Below, piece after piece: positions 23,312-32,257 of a stretch of DNA of 64,000 nucleotides; the first letter of the stretch is position 1; the number at the start of each line of letters is the position of its first letter. Source of the stretch: Sphaerisporangium perillae (GTDB taxonomy: Bacteria > Actinomycetota > Actinomycetes > Streptosporangiales > Streptosporangiaceae); assembly GCF_023276435.1 (NCBI RefSeq), contig NZ_JALLPO010000042.1:1-64000 (forward strand), in the 5' to 3' direction. The position numbers were made by a program, and so were the translations under genes. A model generated the notes under the pieces. It worked only from the letters and a program-made list of their open reading frames with translations, was not told the DNA's origin and searched no databases.

Positions 23312-25843
23312 ATGACCGTCGACGAGTCACGCGCCGGTGACCTTCCCGTCCGCCACGCGCTGCCTGAACTGCGTGCCGCGCTGGAGGAGGCCGGCGGCGC
23401 CGTCCTCACCGCGCCGCCCGGCACGGGCAAGACGACCCTGGTCCCGCTGGCGCTGGCCGGCCTCGACGGCGGCGGCCCGCCACGGCGGGTGATCGTGGCC
23501 GAGCCCAGGCGCATTGCGACCCGCGCGGCGGCCAGGCGCATGGCGTGGCTGCTGCGCTCCGAGGTCGGCCAGGAAGTCGGGTTCACCGTACGCGGCGAGC
23601 ACCGGCCCGGCCGGCGGGTCCAGGTCATGACGACCGGCGTGCTGCTCCAGCGGCTCCAGCGCGATCCCGAACTCGACGGCGTCGACGCCGTGCTCGTCGA
23701 CGAGTGCCACGAGCGTCACCTGGACGCCGACACCGCGCTGGCGTTCCTGCTCGACGTCCGGGCGACCCTCCGGCCCGACCTGCGGCTCCTCGCCGCCTCC
23801 GCCACCGCCGACGCCGCTCCCTGGGCCCGGCTCCTCGGCGGCGCGCCCGTGGTGCACGCCTCCGGCACGGCGCACGAGGTCGAGGTCGTGTGGGCGCCGC
23901 CACCGCGCCCGGTCGCCCCGCCGCACGGCATGCGCGTCGATCCCGCCCTGCTCGCCCACGTCGCCGGAGTCGTCCATCGCGCCCTGGCGGAGCGGGCCGG
24001 TGACGTGCTGTGCTTCCTGCCGGGCGTCGGGGAGATCGGCCGGGTCGCCGCCGCGCTCGCCGGCCTGGCACCGCGGATCGACGTCCTGCAGGTCCACGGC
24101 AGGGCGGAGACGCTGGACGCGGTGCTGTCGCCCGGCCCGCGCAGGCGGGTGATCCTCGCGACCTCGGTGGCCGAGTCGAGCCTGACCGTTCCGGGGGTCC
24201 GGATGGTGGTGGACGCCGGCCTGGCGCGCGAGCCGCGTACCGACCAGGGCCGCGGCCTCGGCTCGCTCACGACCGTGCGGGTGTCGAAGGCGTCCGCCGA
24301 GCAGCGTGCGGGACGGGCCGGACGCGAGGCGCCGGGCACCGTCTACCGATGCTGGACCGAGGCGGAGCACGCGCGGCTGCCCGACCACGCCCAGCCGGAG
24401 ATCGCGCTGGCCGACCTGACGGCGTTCGCGCTCCAGGCCGCCTGCTGGGGCACGCCGGACGCCTCCGCGCTCGCGCTGCTCGACCCGCCGCCCGCCGCCT
24501 CCATGGCCGTGGCCGGCCGTACGCTGCACGCGCTCGGCGCGCTCACGGACGGGCGGGTCACCGAGCGGGGGCGCAGCATGGCGGGAATCGGCGTCCACCC
24601 CCGGCTGGCCCGGGCGCTCCTCGACGGCCCGCCGGAGGCCGCCGAGGTGGTGGCCCTGCTGTCCGGCGAGCTTCCCCGCTCCGCCCCGGACGACCTCGTG
24701 GCCGTCTGGCGCGAGGCCCGGCGCGGCGGCTCCCGCGACTGGCGGAAGGAGACCCGCCGCCTCACCCAGGCCGTACGGGACGCCGGACGCCCGGCGCGGT
24801 CCGCACCGGACTCCGGTGGCCCCGCGCCGGACTCCGGTGGCCCCGCCCGGACGCCGGCGCGGTCCGGCTCGGCCGCCGCGACCCCGTACGGCGGCGGCGC
24901 GGGCGACGACGCGGTGGCGGGGCTGGTCGTGGCGCTCGCCTACCCCGAGCGCGTGGCGCGCCGCCGCTCCGGCGGGTACCTCATGGTGTCGGGCACGGCC
25001 GCGACGCTCCCCCGCGACTCGCGGCTCGCCTCGGCGGAGTGGCTGGCCATCGCGGTCGCCGACCGGCCCGCGGGCTCCGCCTCGGCGCGGGTACGGCAGG
25101 CCGTGGTGATCGACGAGGACGTCGCCAAGGAGGCGGCCAAGCCGTTCCACCAGGTGGAGGAGGAGATCGGCTGGGACGGGGACGTCGTGGCGAGGCGGGT
25201 CGAGCGCCTCGGGGCGATCGAGCTGTCCTCGGTCCCGCTCCCGGACGCCGATGTGGGCGAGGCGATCCTGGCCGGCCTGCGCGCCGAAGGGCTGTCGCTG
25301 CTGCGCTGGACGCCGGACGCCGTGGCGCTGCGCGAGCGCATGGCGTTCTGCCGGCGCGTGCTGGGCGACCCCTGGCCGGACGTCTCGGACGCGGGGCTCA
25401 TCGAGGGGGCCTGGAACTGGCTCGACCTGCCCAAGCTGCGCCGCCGTGCCGACCTGCGGCGGGTCGACGTGGCATCCTCGCTCAGGCGGCTGCTGCCCTG
25501 GCGGTTGCGGCTGGACGAGGTCGCCCCGGAACGGATCACCGTCCCCAGCGGGTCACGTGTGCGGGTCGACTACTCCGGCGAGCAGCCGGTGCTGGCCGCC
25601 AAGCTCCAGGAGCTGTTCGGGTGGGACGCCGCTCCCCAGGTCGCCGGAGTTCCCTTGGTGGTCCATCTGCTGTCCCCCGCCGGCAGGCCCGCCGCCGTCA
25701 CCGCGGACCTGGCGTCGTTCTGGCGCGAGGGGTACCGCGCGGTCCGCGCCGAGCTGCGCGGCCGCTATCCCAAGCATCCCTGGCCGGAGGATCCTCTCGC
25801 CGCCGTCCCCACCCGGGGCACCAACCGCCGAGGATCGGGCTGA
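23312..25843 (+). CDS. hrpB: ATP-dependent helicase HrpB (DEAH-box family)
   Basis: An 843-residue RNA-helicase-type protein. Walker A APPGTGKTT is at residues 34-42, the DEAH-box motif reads DECH near residue 130, and motif VI (QRAGRAGREAPGTVYRCW) is near residue 330. The C-terminal region carries the HrpB-specific domain. A Pro/Ser/Gly-rich insertion around residues 490-525, partly built of 21-bp repeats, interrupts the helical region. GAGGAG lies just before the ATG. The cellular role of HrpB is not well defined; related DEAH proteins remodel RNA. Confidence 0.92.
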   Translation: MTVDESRAGDLPVRHALPELRAALEEAGGAVLTAPPGTGKTTLVPLALAGLDGGGPPRRVIVAEPRRIATRAAARRMAWLLRSEVGQEVGFTVRGEHRPGRRVQVMTTGVLLQRLQRDPELDGVDAVLVDECHERHLDADTALAFLLDVRATLRPDLRLLAASATADAAPWARLLGGAPVVHASGTAHEVEVVWAPPPRPVAPPHGMRVDPALLAHVAGVVHRALAERAGDVLCFLPGVGEIGRVAAALAGLAPRIDVLQVHGRAETLDAVLSPGPRRRVILATSVAESSLTVPGVRMVVDAGLAREPRTDQGRGLGSLTTVRVSKASAEQRAGRAGREAPGTVYRCWTEAEHARLPDHAQPEIALADLTAFALQAACWGTPDASALALLDPPPAASMAVAGRTLHALGALTDGRVTERGRSMAGIGVHPRLARALLDGPPEAAEVVALLSGELPRSAPDDLVAVWREARRGGSRDWRKETRRLTQAVRDAGRPARSAPDSGGPAPDSGGPARTPARSGSAAATPYGGGAGDDAVAGLVVALAYPERVARRRSGGYLMVSGTAATLPRDSRLASAEWLAIAVADRPAGSASARVRQAVVIDEDVAKEAAKPFHQVEEEIGWDGDVVARRVERLGAIELSSVPLPDADVGEAILAGLRAEGLSLLRWTPDAVALRERMAFCRRVLGDPWPDVSDAGLIEGAWNWLDLPKLRRRADLRRVDVASSLRRLLPWRLRLDEVAPERITVPSGSRVRVDYSGEQPVLAAKLQELFGWDAAPQVAGVPLVVHLLSPAGRPAAVTADLASFWREGYRAVRAELRGRYPKHPWPEDPLAAVPTRGTNRRGSG
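24806..24847 (+). repeat. 21-bp in-frame tandem duplication in hrpB
   Basis: CCGGACTCCGGTGGCCCCGC occurs at 24806 and again at 24827, giving the duplicated peptide PDSGGPA. The period is seven codons. Confidence 0.85.
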
Positions 25844-25907
25844 GCCGATCAAGGCCGAGAACCGGCCGCTTCGCAAACCAGTCAATTAATCGCTAAACAG
25901 CCTCAAG

Positions 25908-25936
25908 GTCGATCTTTTCCTTAGATCGACGTTTTT
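25908..25936 (+). terminator. rho-independent terminator after hrpB
   Basis: Perfect 8-bp arms GTCGATCT and AGATCGAC with loop TTTCCTT are followed by GTTTTT. This is a textbook intrinsic terminator, unusually T-rich for this genome. Confidence 0.75.
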
Positions 25937-26098
25937 CATAATATAGCCGCACGAACATTATTTCACGGGTCTCGGTTCCATCAAGAAAGCCGGCCCGGCT
26001 TCTCCGCGCGTCAACCGTCGATGCGGGTCGAGCGATTTCTCTGTGTCAGGTACCACCCGCACCGCACGCACAGAGCCGGAGGAGTTCGGATCCCGTCA

Positions 26099-27892
26099 AT
26101 GAAATGGTCCAACATCTGCTTCGTCACACTCGGAACCGCCAGCGCGGTGTCCGGCTGGCTGGCATTCCTGCCGCTCCCCGGAGATCGGAGCATGAACGCC
26201 TCCCAGCCCGGGATGCTCATCCATTTGCGACCATGGATGGCCGTCGCGTGCCTCGGCTTCGCCGTCGCGCTCGTCGTGCTGCGCAATGGCCGGTACAAGA
26301 GACACGCCAAGCCCGTGACGCCCTCTCCCTGGGACGGCGTCACGATGTCCACGATGCAGAAGGTCATGGCGCTCCGCGACGAAGCCGTCCGCTCCGACAA
26401 GCTCACATCCGTGCCGATCTTCCTGTCGATGCTCCTCCAGCCGGAGAAGTCACGGACGCGGACGGTGGAGACCATCTCCCTGGAGGGCCGCGTCGTCGTC
26501 CAGGACGTCAGGGTCGAGATGTCGCTCTCGGCCCTGGAGGGTCCCTGGAGCATGGGCACGCCGGCCTCCGGCGTACGCGGCCGCCTGCGAGGCGCCACCG
26601 CGGGCCCGCAACAGCCGAGCGGGGAGGTCTACGCGCCCATCCTCACCTGTCTCAAACGGGAAATGGTCGACAACTTCGAGGTCAGGGACCGTGACGGAGG
26701 GTCGCTCGACATCCTGTGCTACGAGGAGACGATCCAGCTCATCTCGTCGTCACTGCACTTCCTGATCAAGTTGGCGTTACGGGAGACCCACGGGGGCTCG
26801 TCCGTCACCGCCGACAGGATCGACCGGGCGGTGGTCTCCTTCCTCATGCCGATCTGCGGCCGCATGTCCCCCAAGGCGTCGGCCACCGCCATCCACAAGG
26901 GGCTCGCCTACATCGGCATCGGGGACGATGACCTCTCCGACAACGTCATGTGGCTGAAGGAGTTCCTGGCGACCCTCGACCAGGCATTCCCGATCGTGGT
27001 CGTCATCCCGCACACGATGGACTCCCAGCGCCTGCAGATCTCCTACCGCCGGACGATGGTCCCCCCGAACAAGTCGCGGCAGGCCCGGCACCGGCTTCGG
27101 CTGACCCTCGGGCTCCGGCCGGTGACCATGCAGATGGCGCCCGGCATGGCGCACAACTCCAAGGTGTACCACCTGCAGATCAAGGCGCCCGAGTCGCAGT
27201 ACCTGATGGAGCAGACCCTGCGCTGCACCGACTGCGGCAGCAAGCTCAGCAACTCGGAGATCGAGACGGACGGCTCGCAGACCTGCTCCCACGTGAAGCT
27301 GTCCCAGGAGGCCGAGCCGTACTTCCAGCTCCTGTCCAAGCGCGGCCAGAACTACGCGCACCTGTACATGCGCGGCTTCACCGGCATGGACTGGAAGAAG
27401 ATCAGGTTCACCTCGTCGTTCGGTGAGGTGCCGCCCGGCACGCTCGCCAGCGCGGTGGTCACGGCGGCGACGTCCCTGTTCCTGATCGGCGCCGTCGCCC
27501 TGGCAGAGGCACGAGGGCTTCCCCGCACCAGTGACGTGCCGGCCCTGCTGCTGGCGCTCCCGGCCGTCGCCGCCTCGTGGTTCGGCTTCTCGTCGGACAA
27601 CGAGGCCGTGCTCCGGTCCTCGCTCGCGGCCCGATGTTCCCTGCTTTTGGGCGGTTTAACATCATTAGCCGCATGCGCCCTTTTTATCCTGACGCGAACC
27701 GTCGATCATACGCAATCGATCGATTCGGTGACCCTGATGGACAACGAGATGCGATGGTGGGGATGGGTGGGGCTGGCCTACCTGGCCGGCGTCAACTTCG
27801 GCTATGTGCTGATCCAGCTCATAATCCGCTCGGGCGCTTACCGTCGCCTCTTGCGAAAGGAGTCCGTGGTAAATGACAATACGGTTATCTGA
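26099..27892 (+). CDS. large membrane protein of unknown function
   Basis: About 597 residues, family not recognised. Two N-terminal membrane segments (near residues 5-25 and 45-65) precede a soluble region of about 370 residues, and four hydrophobic segments form the C terminus (about residues 455-585). The soluble part contains a Cys-rich stretch with CTDCGSK and a later CSH that could bind zinc. I chose ATG 26099, with GGAGGAG 15 bases upstream; an in-frame ATG at 26021 lacks a site. The region before it and the C-terminal coding sequence near 27640-27720 are AT-richer than the rest of the window, a hint of transfer. The next gene overlaps it by 20 bp. Confidence 0.75.
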   Translation: MKWSNICFVTLGTASAVSGWLAFLPLPGDRSMNASQPGMLIHLRPWMAVACLGFAVALVVLRNGRYKRHAKPVTPSPWDGVTMSTMQKVMALRDEAVRSDKLTSVPIFLSMLLQPEKSRTRTVETISLEGRVVVQDVRVEMSLSALEGPWSMGTPASGVRGRLRGATAGPQQPSGEVYAPILTCLKREMVDNFEVRDRDGGSLDILCYEETIQLISSSLHFLIKLALRETHGGSSVTADRIDRAVVSFLMPICGRMSPKASATAIHKGLAYIGIGDDDLSDNVMWLKEFLATLDQAFPIVVVIPHTMDSQRLQISYRRTMVPPNKSRQARHRLRLTLGLRPVTMQMAPGMAHNSKVYHLQIKAPESQYLMEQTLRCTDCGSKLSNSEIETDGSQTCSHVKLSQEAEPYFQLLSKRGQNYAHLYMRGFTGMDWKKIRFTSSFGEVPPGTLASAVVTAATSLFLIGAVALAEARGLPRTSDVPALLLALPAVAASWFGFSSDNEAVLRSSLAARCSLLLGGLTSLAACALFILTRTVDHTQSIDSVTLMDNEMRWWGWVGLAYLAGVNFGYVLIQLIIRSGAYRRLLRKESVVNDNTVI

Positions 27893-28130
27893 GAAGGTGG
27901 TGCCGCCTATGCCCGATGACCGACCCGACGGCGTCTACGTCGTAGAGCCCATCGAGTACATCCGGTCGCGCGCGCTGCCCGACATCCCGACGCTGCAGAA
28001 CCCCGAGCAGGTCCAGAGCCTGCTGCGAGACACCCGGGACTCCATCCGGTCATGCTCTCCCGACAACCTGACCCGGCTGATCAACGAGGTGTTCCAGGAC
28101 CAGGAAGAGACCGGCCGCGTCCATCACTGA
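27873..28130 (+). CDS. small protein of unknown function, partner of the membrane protein
   Basis: An 85-residue soluble protein with mixed charged composition and no membrane segment. It overlaps the large membrane-protein gene by 20 bp, which indicates coupled translation and a shared role. ATG 27873 has AAAGGAG ten bases upstream; ATG 27909 is a possible alternative. The middle (SRALPDIPTLQNPEQVQSLL) and the C-terminal helix-rich part (NLTRLINEVFQDQEE) look folded. No family is recognised. Confidence 0.65.
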   Translation: MTIRLSEKVVPPMPDDRPDGVYVVEPIEYIRSRALPDIPTLQNPEQVQSLLRDTRDSIRSCSPDNLTRLINEVFQDQEETGRVHH

Positions 28131-28147
28131 GCCCCCACGCCGCAGCG

Positions 28148-28175
28148 GGACGACCCCGGCGAACCGGGGCCGTCC
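28148..28175. terminator. bidirectional terminator
   Basis: Arms GGACGACCCCGG and CCGGGGCCGTCC pair over 12 positions with one mismatch around the loop CGAA. It lies between the convergent membrane-protein operon and the aldehyde-dehydrogenase operon. Confidence 0.8.
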
Positions 28176-28197
28176 ACGCCAGGCGAGAGCGCGGGGC

Positions 28198-29067
28198 TCA
28201 CACCCCGATCGGGTGCCAGACGGTCTTGGTCTCCAGGAAGGCCGTCATCCGCTCGATGCCCGGCTCGGCCAGCCAGTCGACCTTTCCGGACGGGCGGAGG
28301 ACGCGCTTGAGGTTCTCGGCCGCGTCCTGCTCGCAGGACACCGCCAGCTCCTCCGGGCAGCCCGTCAGGTCCACCGCGTTGACGTCCATGTGGGACGCCA
28401 GCCACGGCGCGAGCTCGGCGAGCCTTCCGGTCAGCAGGTTGACCACGCCACCCGGCAGGTCGGAGGTGGCCAGCACCTCCGCCAGGGTGATCGCCGGGAG
28501 CGGCGCGCGCTCGGAGGCCACCACCACGCAGGTGTTGCCCGTGACGATCACCGGCGCGATCACCGAGATCAGCCCGAGCAGCGGCCCCTCCTGCGGCGCC
28601 ACGACGGCGACGACGCCGGTCGGCTCGGAGGTGGACAGGTTGAAGTAGGGCCCGGCGACCGGGTTCGCCGCCCCCTGGATCACCCCGATCTTGTCCGACC
28701 AGCCCGCGTACCAGACCAGCCGGTCGACGGCCGCGTCCACCAGCTCGCCGGCCTTGCGCGCCGACACCCCGTCCGCGGCGACCACCTCGTCGACGAACTG
28801 CGCGCGGCGGCCCTCCATCATCTCGGCGATGCGGTAGAGGATCTGCCCGCGGTTGTAGGCGGTCGCCCCCGACCAGCCGGGGAACGCCTTGCGGGCCGCC
28901 GACACCGCGTCGCGGGCGTCCTTGCGCGAGGCGCGGGAGGCGTTGGCGAGGAAGTCGCCCTTGGAGGAGGTCACGGCGTAGGACCTTCCGCTCTCCGAAC
29001 GCGGGAACGCCCCGCCGATGTACAGCTTGTACGTCTTGCGCACGGCGAGCCTGCCTGGCTCAGTCAT
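28198..29067 (-). CDS. truncated aldehyde-dehydrogenase-family protein without catalytic half
   Basis: A 289-residue protein matching only the N-terminal NAD-binding part of aldehyde dehydrogenases (KLYIGGAFPRSESGRSYAV, then GPLLGLISVIAPVIVTGNTCVV). Where active enzymes have the general-base Glu in an ELGGK motif it reads LTGCPEELAV, and the domain carrying the catalytic Cys is absent. The frame is intact and the coding sequence is translationally coupled to the gene before it by an 8-bp overlap, so it looks like a maintained inactive paralogue rather than debris. It may bind or stabilise the full-length dehydrogenase encoded two genes upstream. That role is inferred. Confidence 0.82.
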   Translation of the reverse strand: MTEPGRLAVRKTYKLYIGGAFPRSESGRSYAVTSSKGDFLANASRASRKDARDAVSAARKAFPGWSGATAYNRGQILYRIAEMMEGRRAQFVDEVVAADGVSARKAGELVDAAVDRLVWYAGWSDKIGVIQGAANPVAGPYFNLSTSEPTGVVAVVAPQEGPLLGLISVIAPVIVTGNTCVVVASERAPLPAITLAEVLATSDLPGGVVNLLTGRLAELAPWLASHMDVNAVDLTGCPEELAVSCEQDAAENLKRVLRPSGKVDWLAEPGIERMTAFLETKTVWHPIGV

Positions 29068-29269
29068 CGCCTCTCCAGGTCATCTCTTCCGGGGAGAGCC
29101 GTGCGAGCAGGAACACCTGCCGGCAGCGGCTCACCCCGCAGCGGTGGGCGAACCAGCCCTGGCGGGCGGTCGTGTTCCTACGCCCGGACCGGGCGTAGGC
29201 CTGTCCGTGGGTCATCTGCGCGCGCCGGGCGCGGCGGGGCGCCCGGCGGTGCTCGCAGGGGTCAGACAT
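29060..29269 (-). CDS. small Arg/Cys/His-rich protein inside the deoC-ALDH operon
   Basis: A 69-residue frame beginning MSDPCEHRRAPRRARR. Its ATG overlaps the end of the full-length aldehyde-dehydrogenase gene by 8 bp (ATGTCTGA) and its end overlaps the next start by 8 bp (ATGACTGA). This double coupling and the strongly GC-biased third codon positions support a real gene. Cys and His residues (CEH near residue 5, then AHRCGVSRC near residue 50) could form a small metal site. Function is unknown. Confidence 0.6.
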   Translation of the reverse strand: MSDPCEHRRAPRRARRAQMTHGQAYARSGRRNTTARQGWFAHRCGVSRCRQVFLLARLSPEEMTWRGDD

Positions 29270-30719
29270 CGAGATACGCCTCCAGTCCATGCCGGCCGCC
29301 CTCGCGGCCGTATCCGGACTCCTTGTAGCCGCCGAACGGCGACGTAGGGTCGAAGCGGTTGAAGGTGTTGGCCCAGACGACGCCGGCGCGGAGCTTGTCC
29401 GCCATCCACAGGATGCGCGAGCCCTTCTCGGTCCAAACCCCGGCGGACAGGCCGAAGGGGCTGTTGTTCGCCTTCTCGACGGCCTCGGCCGGGGTGCGGA
29501 AGGTGAGGACCGACAGCACCGGGCCGAAGATCTCCTCCCGGGCGATCCTGTGGGACTGGGCGACGCCGGTGAACAGGGTCGGCGGGAACCAGAAGCCCTT
29601 CTCGGGGATCGGGCACGACGGCGACCAGCGTTCGGCGCCCTCCTGCTCTCCCGCCTCGCTCAGCGAGGTGATCTTCGCAAGCTGGGCGGCCGAGTTGATC
29701 GCGCCGATGTCGGTGTTCTTGTCCAGCGGGTCGCCGAGCCGAAGCGTGGCCAGACGCCGCTTGAGGGCGTCCAGTAGCTCGGTCTCGATGGACTCCTGGA
29801 CCAGCAGCCGGGAGCCCGCGCAGCAGACGTGGCCCTGGTTGAAGAAGATGCCGTTGACGATGCCCTCGACGGCCTGGTCCAGTGCGGCGTCCTCGAAGAC
29901 GATGTTGGCGGCCTTCCCGCCGAGCTCCAGCGTCAGCTTCTTGCCCGACCCCGCGACCGTACGCGCGATCATGCGGCCGACCTCGGTGGACCCGGTGAAG
30001 GCGACCTTGTTCACGTCGGGGTGGCCGACGAGCGCCTGCCCGGTGGCCCCGGCTCCGGTCACGATATTGACCACGCCGGGAGGCAGGTCGGCCTGGCGGC
30101 AGATCTCGGCGAACGCCAGCGCGGTGAGCGGCGTCGTCTCGGCGGGCTTGAGGACCACGGTGTTGCCGCAGGCCAGCGCCGGCGCGATCTTCCAGGCGAG
30201 CATCAGCAGGGGGAAGTTCCACGGGATGACCTGGGCGGCGACTCCGAGCGGCCTGGGGTCCGCGCCGCTCTGCCCGTCGGCCGTCCTGCGGCCGAATCCG
30301 GCGTAGCCCAGCTTGTCGGCCCAGCCGGCGTAGTAGAAGAAGTGCGCCGCGACCAGGGGAAGGTCGACGTCGCGCGACTCGCGGATCGGCTTGCCGTTGT
30401 CCAGGGACTCCAGCACGGCCAGTTCGCGCGCCCGCTCCTGGATCAGGCGGGCGATCCGGAACAGGTACTTGGCGCGCTCGCGGCCGGGGAGCCGGCCCCA
30501 GACCGACTCGTACGCCTTGCGCGCCGCCGAGACGGCCCGGTCGACGTCGGCGTCGCTCGCGATGGCGAACTCCGAGAGCACCTCTTCGGTCGCCGGGTTG
30601 ATGGTCTTCTCCCGCTCGTCGCCCAGGGAGTCGACCCACTCGCCGTTGATGAACAGGCCGTAGGACGGGCGGATGTCGACGATGTCGCGCGACTCGGGCG
30701 CCGGTGCGTATTCGAACAT
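29262..30719 (-). CDS. NAD(P)-dependent aldehyde dehydrogenase
   Basis: A 485-residue full-length aldehyde dehydrogenase. The general-base motif LELGGKAANIVF is near residue 255 and the catalytic loop FNQGHVCCAGSRL is near residue 290. The Rossmann segment PWNFPLLMLAWKIAPALACGN is intact. It starts 9 bp after deoC, so it probably oxidises the acetaldehyde released by the aldolase. The downstream small gene overlaps its 3' end. Confidence 0.93.
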   Translation of the reverse strand: MFEYAPAPESRDIVDIRPSYGLFINGEWVDSLGDEREKTINPATEEVLSEFAIASDADVDRAVSAARKAYESVWGRLPGRERAKYLFRIARLIQERARELAVLESLDNGKPIRESRDVDLPLVAAHFFYYAGWADKLGYAGFGRRTADGQSGADPRPLGVAAQVIPWNFPLLMLAWKIAPALACGNTVVLKPAETTPLTALAFAEICRQADLPPGVVNIVTGAGATGQALVGHPDVNKVAFTGSTEVGRMIARTVAGSGKKLTLELGGKAANIVFEDAALDQAVEGIVNGIFFNQGHVCCAGSRLLVQESIETELLDALKRRLATLRLGDPLDKNTDIGAINSAAQLAKITSLSEAGEQEGAERWSPSCPIPEKGFWFPPTLFTGVAQSHRIAREEIFGPVLSVLTFRTPAEAVEKANNSPFGLSAGVWTEKGSRILWMADKLRAGVVWANTFNRFDPTSPFGGYKESGYGREGGRHGLEAYLDV

Positions 30720-30728
30720 GGGGCCGCC

Positions 30729-31703
30729 TCAGTCGAGGGTGAAGTAGTCGGGACCGGCGTAGCGACCGGTGGCCATCTTCTGGCGCTGCATCAGCAGGTC
30801 GTTCAGCAGGCTGGACGCGCCGAACCTGAACAGGTCAGGGGTCAGCCAGTCCTCCCCGGCGGTCTCGTTGACCAGCACGAGGTATTTGATCGCGTCCTTG
30901 GTGGTGCGGATGCCGCCGGCCGGCTTGACGCCGATCACGCGCCCGGTCTGGGCTCGGAAGTCGCGCACGGCCTCCAGCATCACCAGCGTGACGGGGAGGG
31001 TCGCCGCCGGGGAGACCTTGCCGGTCGAGGTCTTGATGAAGTCCGCCCCGGCCAGCATGGCGAGCCATGAGGCGCGGCGCACGTTGTCGTAGGTCGCGAG
31101 CTCCCCGGTCTCCAGGATGACCTTCAGGTGGGCGTCACCCTTGCCGGGCGTGCCCGCCTCGCGGGCGCAGGCGGCCTTGATGGCGACGATCTCCTCGTAC
31201 ACCTTGCGGTAGTCGCCGGAGAGGAACGCGCCGCGGTCGATCACCATGTCGATCTCGCCGGCGCCCGCCGCTACGGCCAGCCGGGTCTCCTCCACCTTGA
31301 CGCCGAGGGAGGATCTGCCGCTGGGGAACGCGGTGGCCACGCTCGCCACCCGGACACCGGACCGTCCGAGCGCGTCCACGGCCTGCTCGACGAGGTCGGG
31401 ATACACGCAGACGGCGGCCGCCTTCGGAACGGAGGGGTCGCCGGGATCGGGCCGGACGGCCTTGGCGCACATCGCGCGCACCTTGCCGGGGGTGTCCGCC
31501 CCTTCCAGGGTGGTCAGGTCGACCATGGAGATGGCCAGGTCGATGGCTTGCGCCTTGGCGGTCGTCTTGATGGATCGGGTGCTCAGCATCGCGGCGCGCT
31601 GATCGGCACCCACACGATCGACACCGGGCAGGCCCTGCAGGAATGCCCGCAGGGCCGCGTTCGATGACGCGATCTCCGCGAGCGAGGTCGTCAGTGTTGA
31701 CAC
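30729..31703 (-). CDS. deoC: deoxyribose-phosphate aldolase
   Basis: About 324 residues, longer than the minimal 220-250-residue DeoC. It cleaves 2-deoxyribose 5-phosphate to acetaldehyde and glyceraldehyde 3-phosphate. The Schiff-base region FIKTSTGK and the second conserved Lys in VIGVKPAGGIRT are present, and the first sheet reads VCVYPDLV. The start is uncertain: GTG 31703 (STLTTSLAEIA) is chosen, with ATG 31748 possible. It is first in an operon with two dehydrogenase-family genes and a small gene, consistent with deoxynucleoside breakdown. Confidence 0.9.
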   Translation of the reverse strand: MSTLTTSLAEIASSNAALRAFLQGLPGVDRVGADQRAAMLSTRSIKTTAKAQAIDLAISMVDLTTLEGADTPGKVRAMCAKAVRPDPGDPSVPKAAAVCVYPDLVEQAVDALGRSGVRVASVATAFPSGRSSLGVKVEETRLAVAAGAGEIDMVIDRGAFLSGDYRKVYEEIVAIKAACAREAGTPGKGDAHLKVILETGELATYDNVRRASWLAMLAGADFIKTSTGKVSPAATLPVTLVMLEAVRDFRAQTGRVIGVKPAGGIRTTKDAIKYLVLVNETAGEDWLTPDLFRFGASSLLNDLLMQRQKMATGRYAGPDYFTLD

Positions 31704-32089
31704 CTCACCAGCATCGCCGACCAGCGTGATTGTTCCAAACCGGGCCATCAGCCGAGAGCGCCTACGACATTTCATCAAATGTCGCCCAGAGCCGCCGGCC
31801 GGAGCCGATATGCGGCCGGCGATCCACCCGTCAATAGAGGTCCCATGCCCGCCCGGCCGGTCGGCCGTCCCGCCTATAGGGAGGGTCCAAGGCCGCCGAC
31901 CAGCCCGAACAGGAAGGCCTAAGGCCGCCTGACCGGCCCCGCGACCGTTCTCTAAGGCTCTGCCGGGGGGCTTAGACGGTCCTAGGCCGAAGGGCGCCCG
32001 GGAGATAAGGCATCCGCCCGATGTGAGGAGGGGGGCCTTAGCCCGACTCTTGAGATGTAAGAGAAGGACGACATCAAGGAGACGCCGAA
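31704..32089. other. intergenic region with clustered CTAAGG/CCTTAG words
   Basis: No gene seen. Between about 31915 and 32046 the word CTAAGGC or its complement occurs several times (GGCCTAAGGCC near 31916, TCTAAGGC near 31951, GGCTTAGA near 31969, GGCCTTAGCCC near 32034). TCTAAG and CTTAGA can pair. The region holds the promoters of deoC and of the small gene at 32090. Confidence 0.4.
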
Positions 32090-32257
32090 ATGGCTCCCGA
32101 GCTTCACTACCAGCTCATCATCAACCGCGTAGCCGAGCTTCACGAAGAGGCCAGCAACCACCGCCGCGCCAACGAGGCCATCGCCGGCAGGAAGGCGCAG
32201 GCACGCAGCTCCCAGCAGCGCCTGCGCGCCGCCTTCGGCAAGCTCCGCACCTCGTGA
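32090..32257 (+). CDS. small basic helical protein, unknown function
   Basis: A 55-residue protein beginning MAPELHYQLIINRVAELHEEA and continuing NHRRANEAIAGRKAQARSS. It is charged and helical with no membrane segment. AAGGAG is eight bases before the ATG. Similar short proteins rich in HRRA and RKA motifs are common in actinomycetes; their function is not known. It lies 270 bp upstream of a large LuxR regulator on the same strand. Confidence 0.7.
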   Translation: MAPELHYQLIINRVAELHEEASNHRRANEAIAGRKAQARSSQQRLRAAFGKLRTS

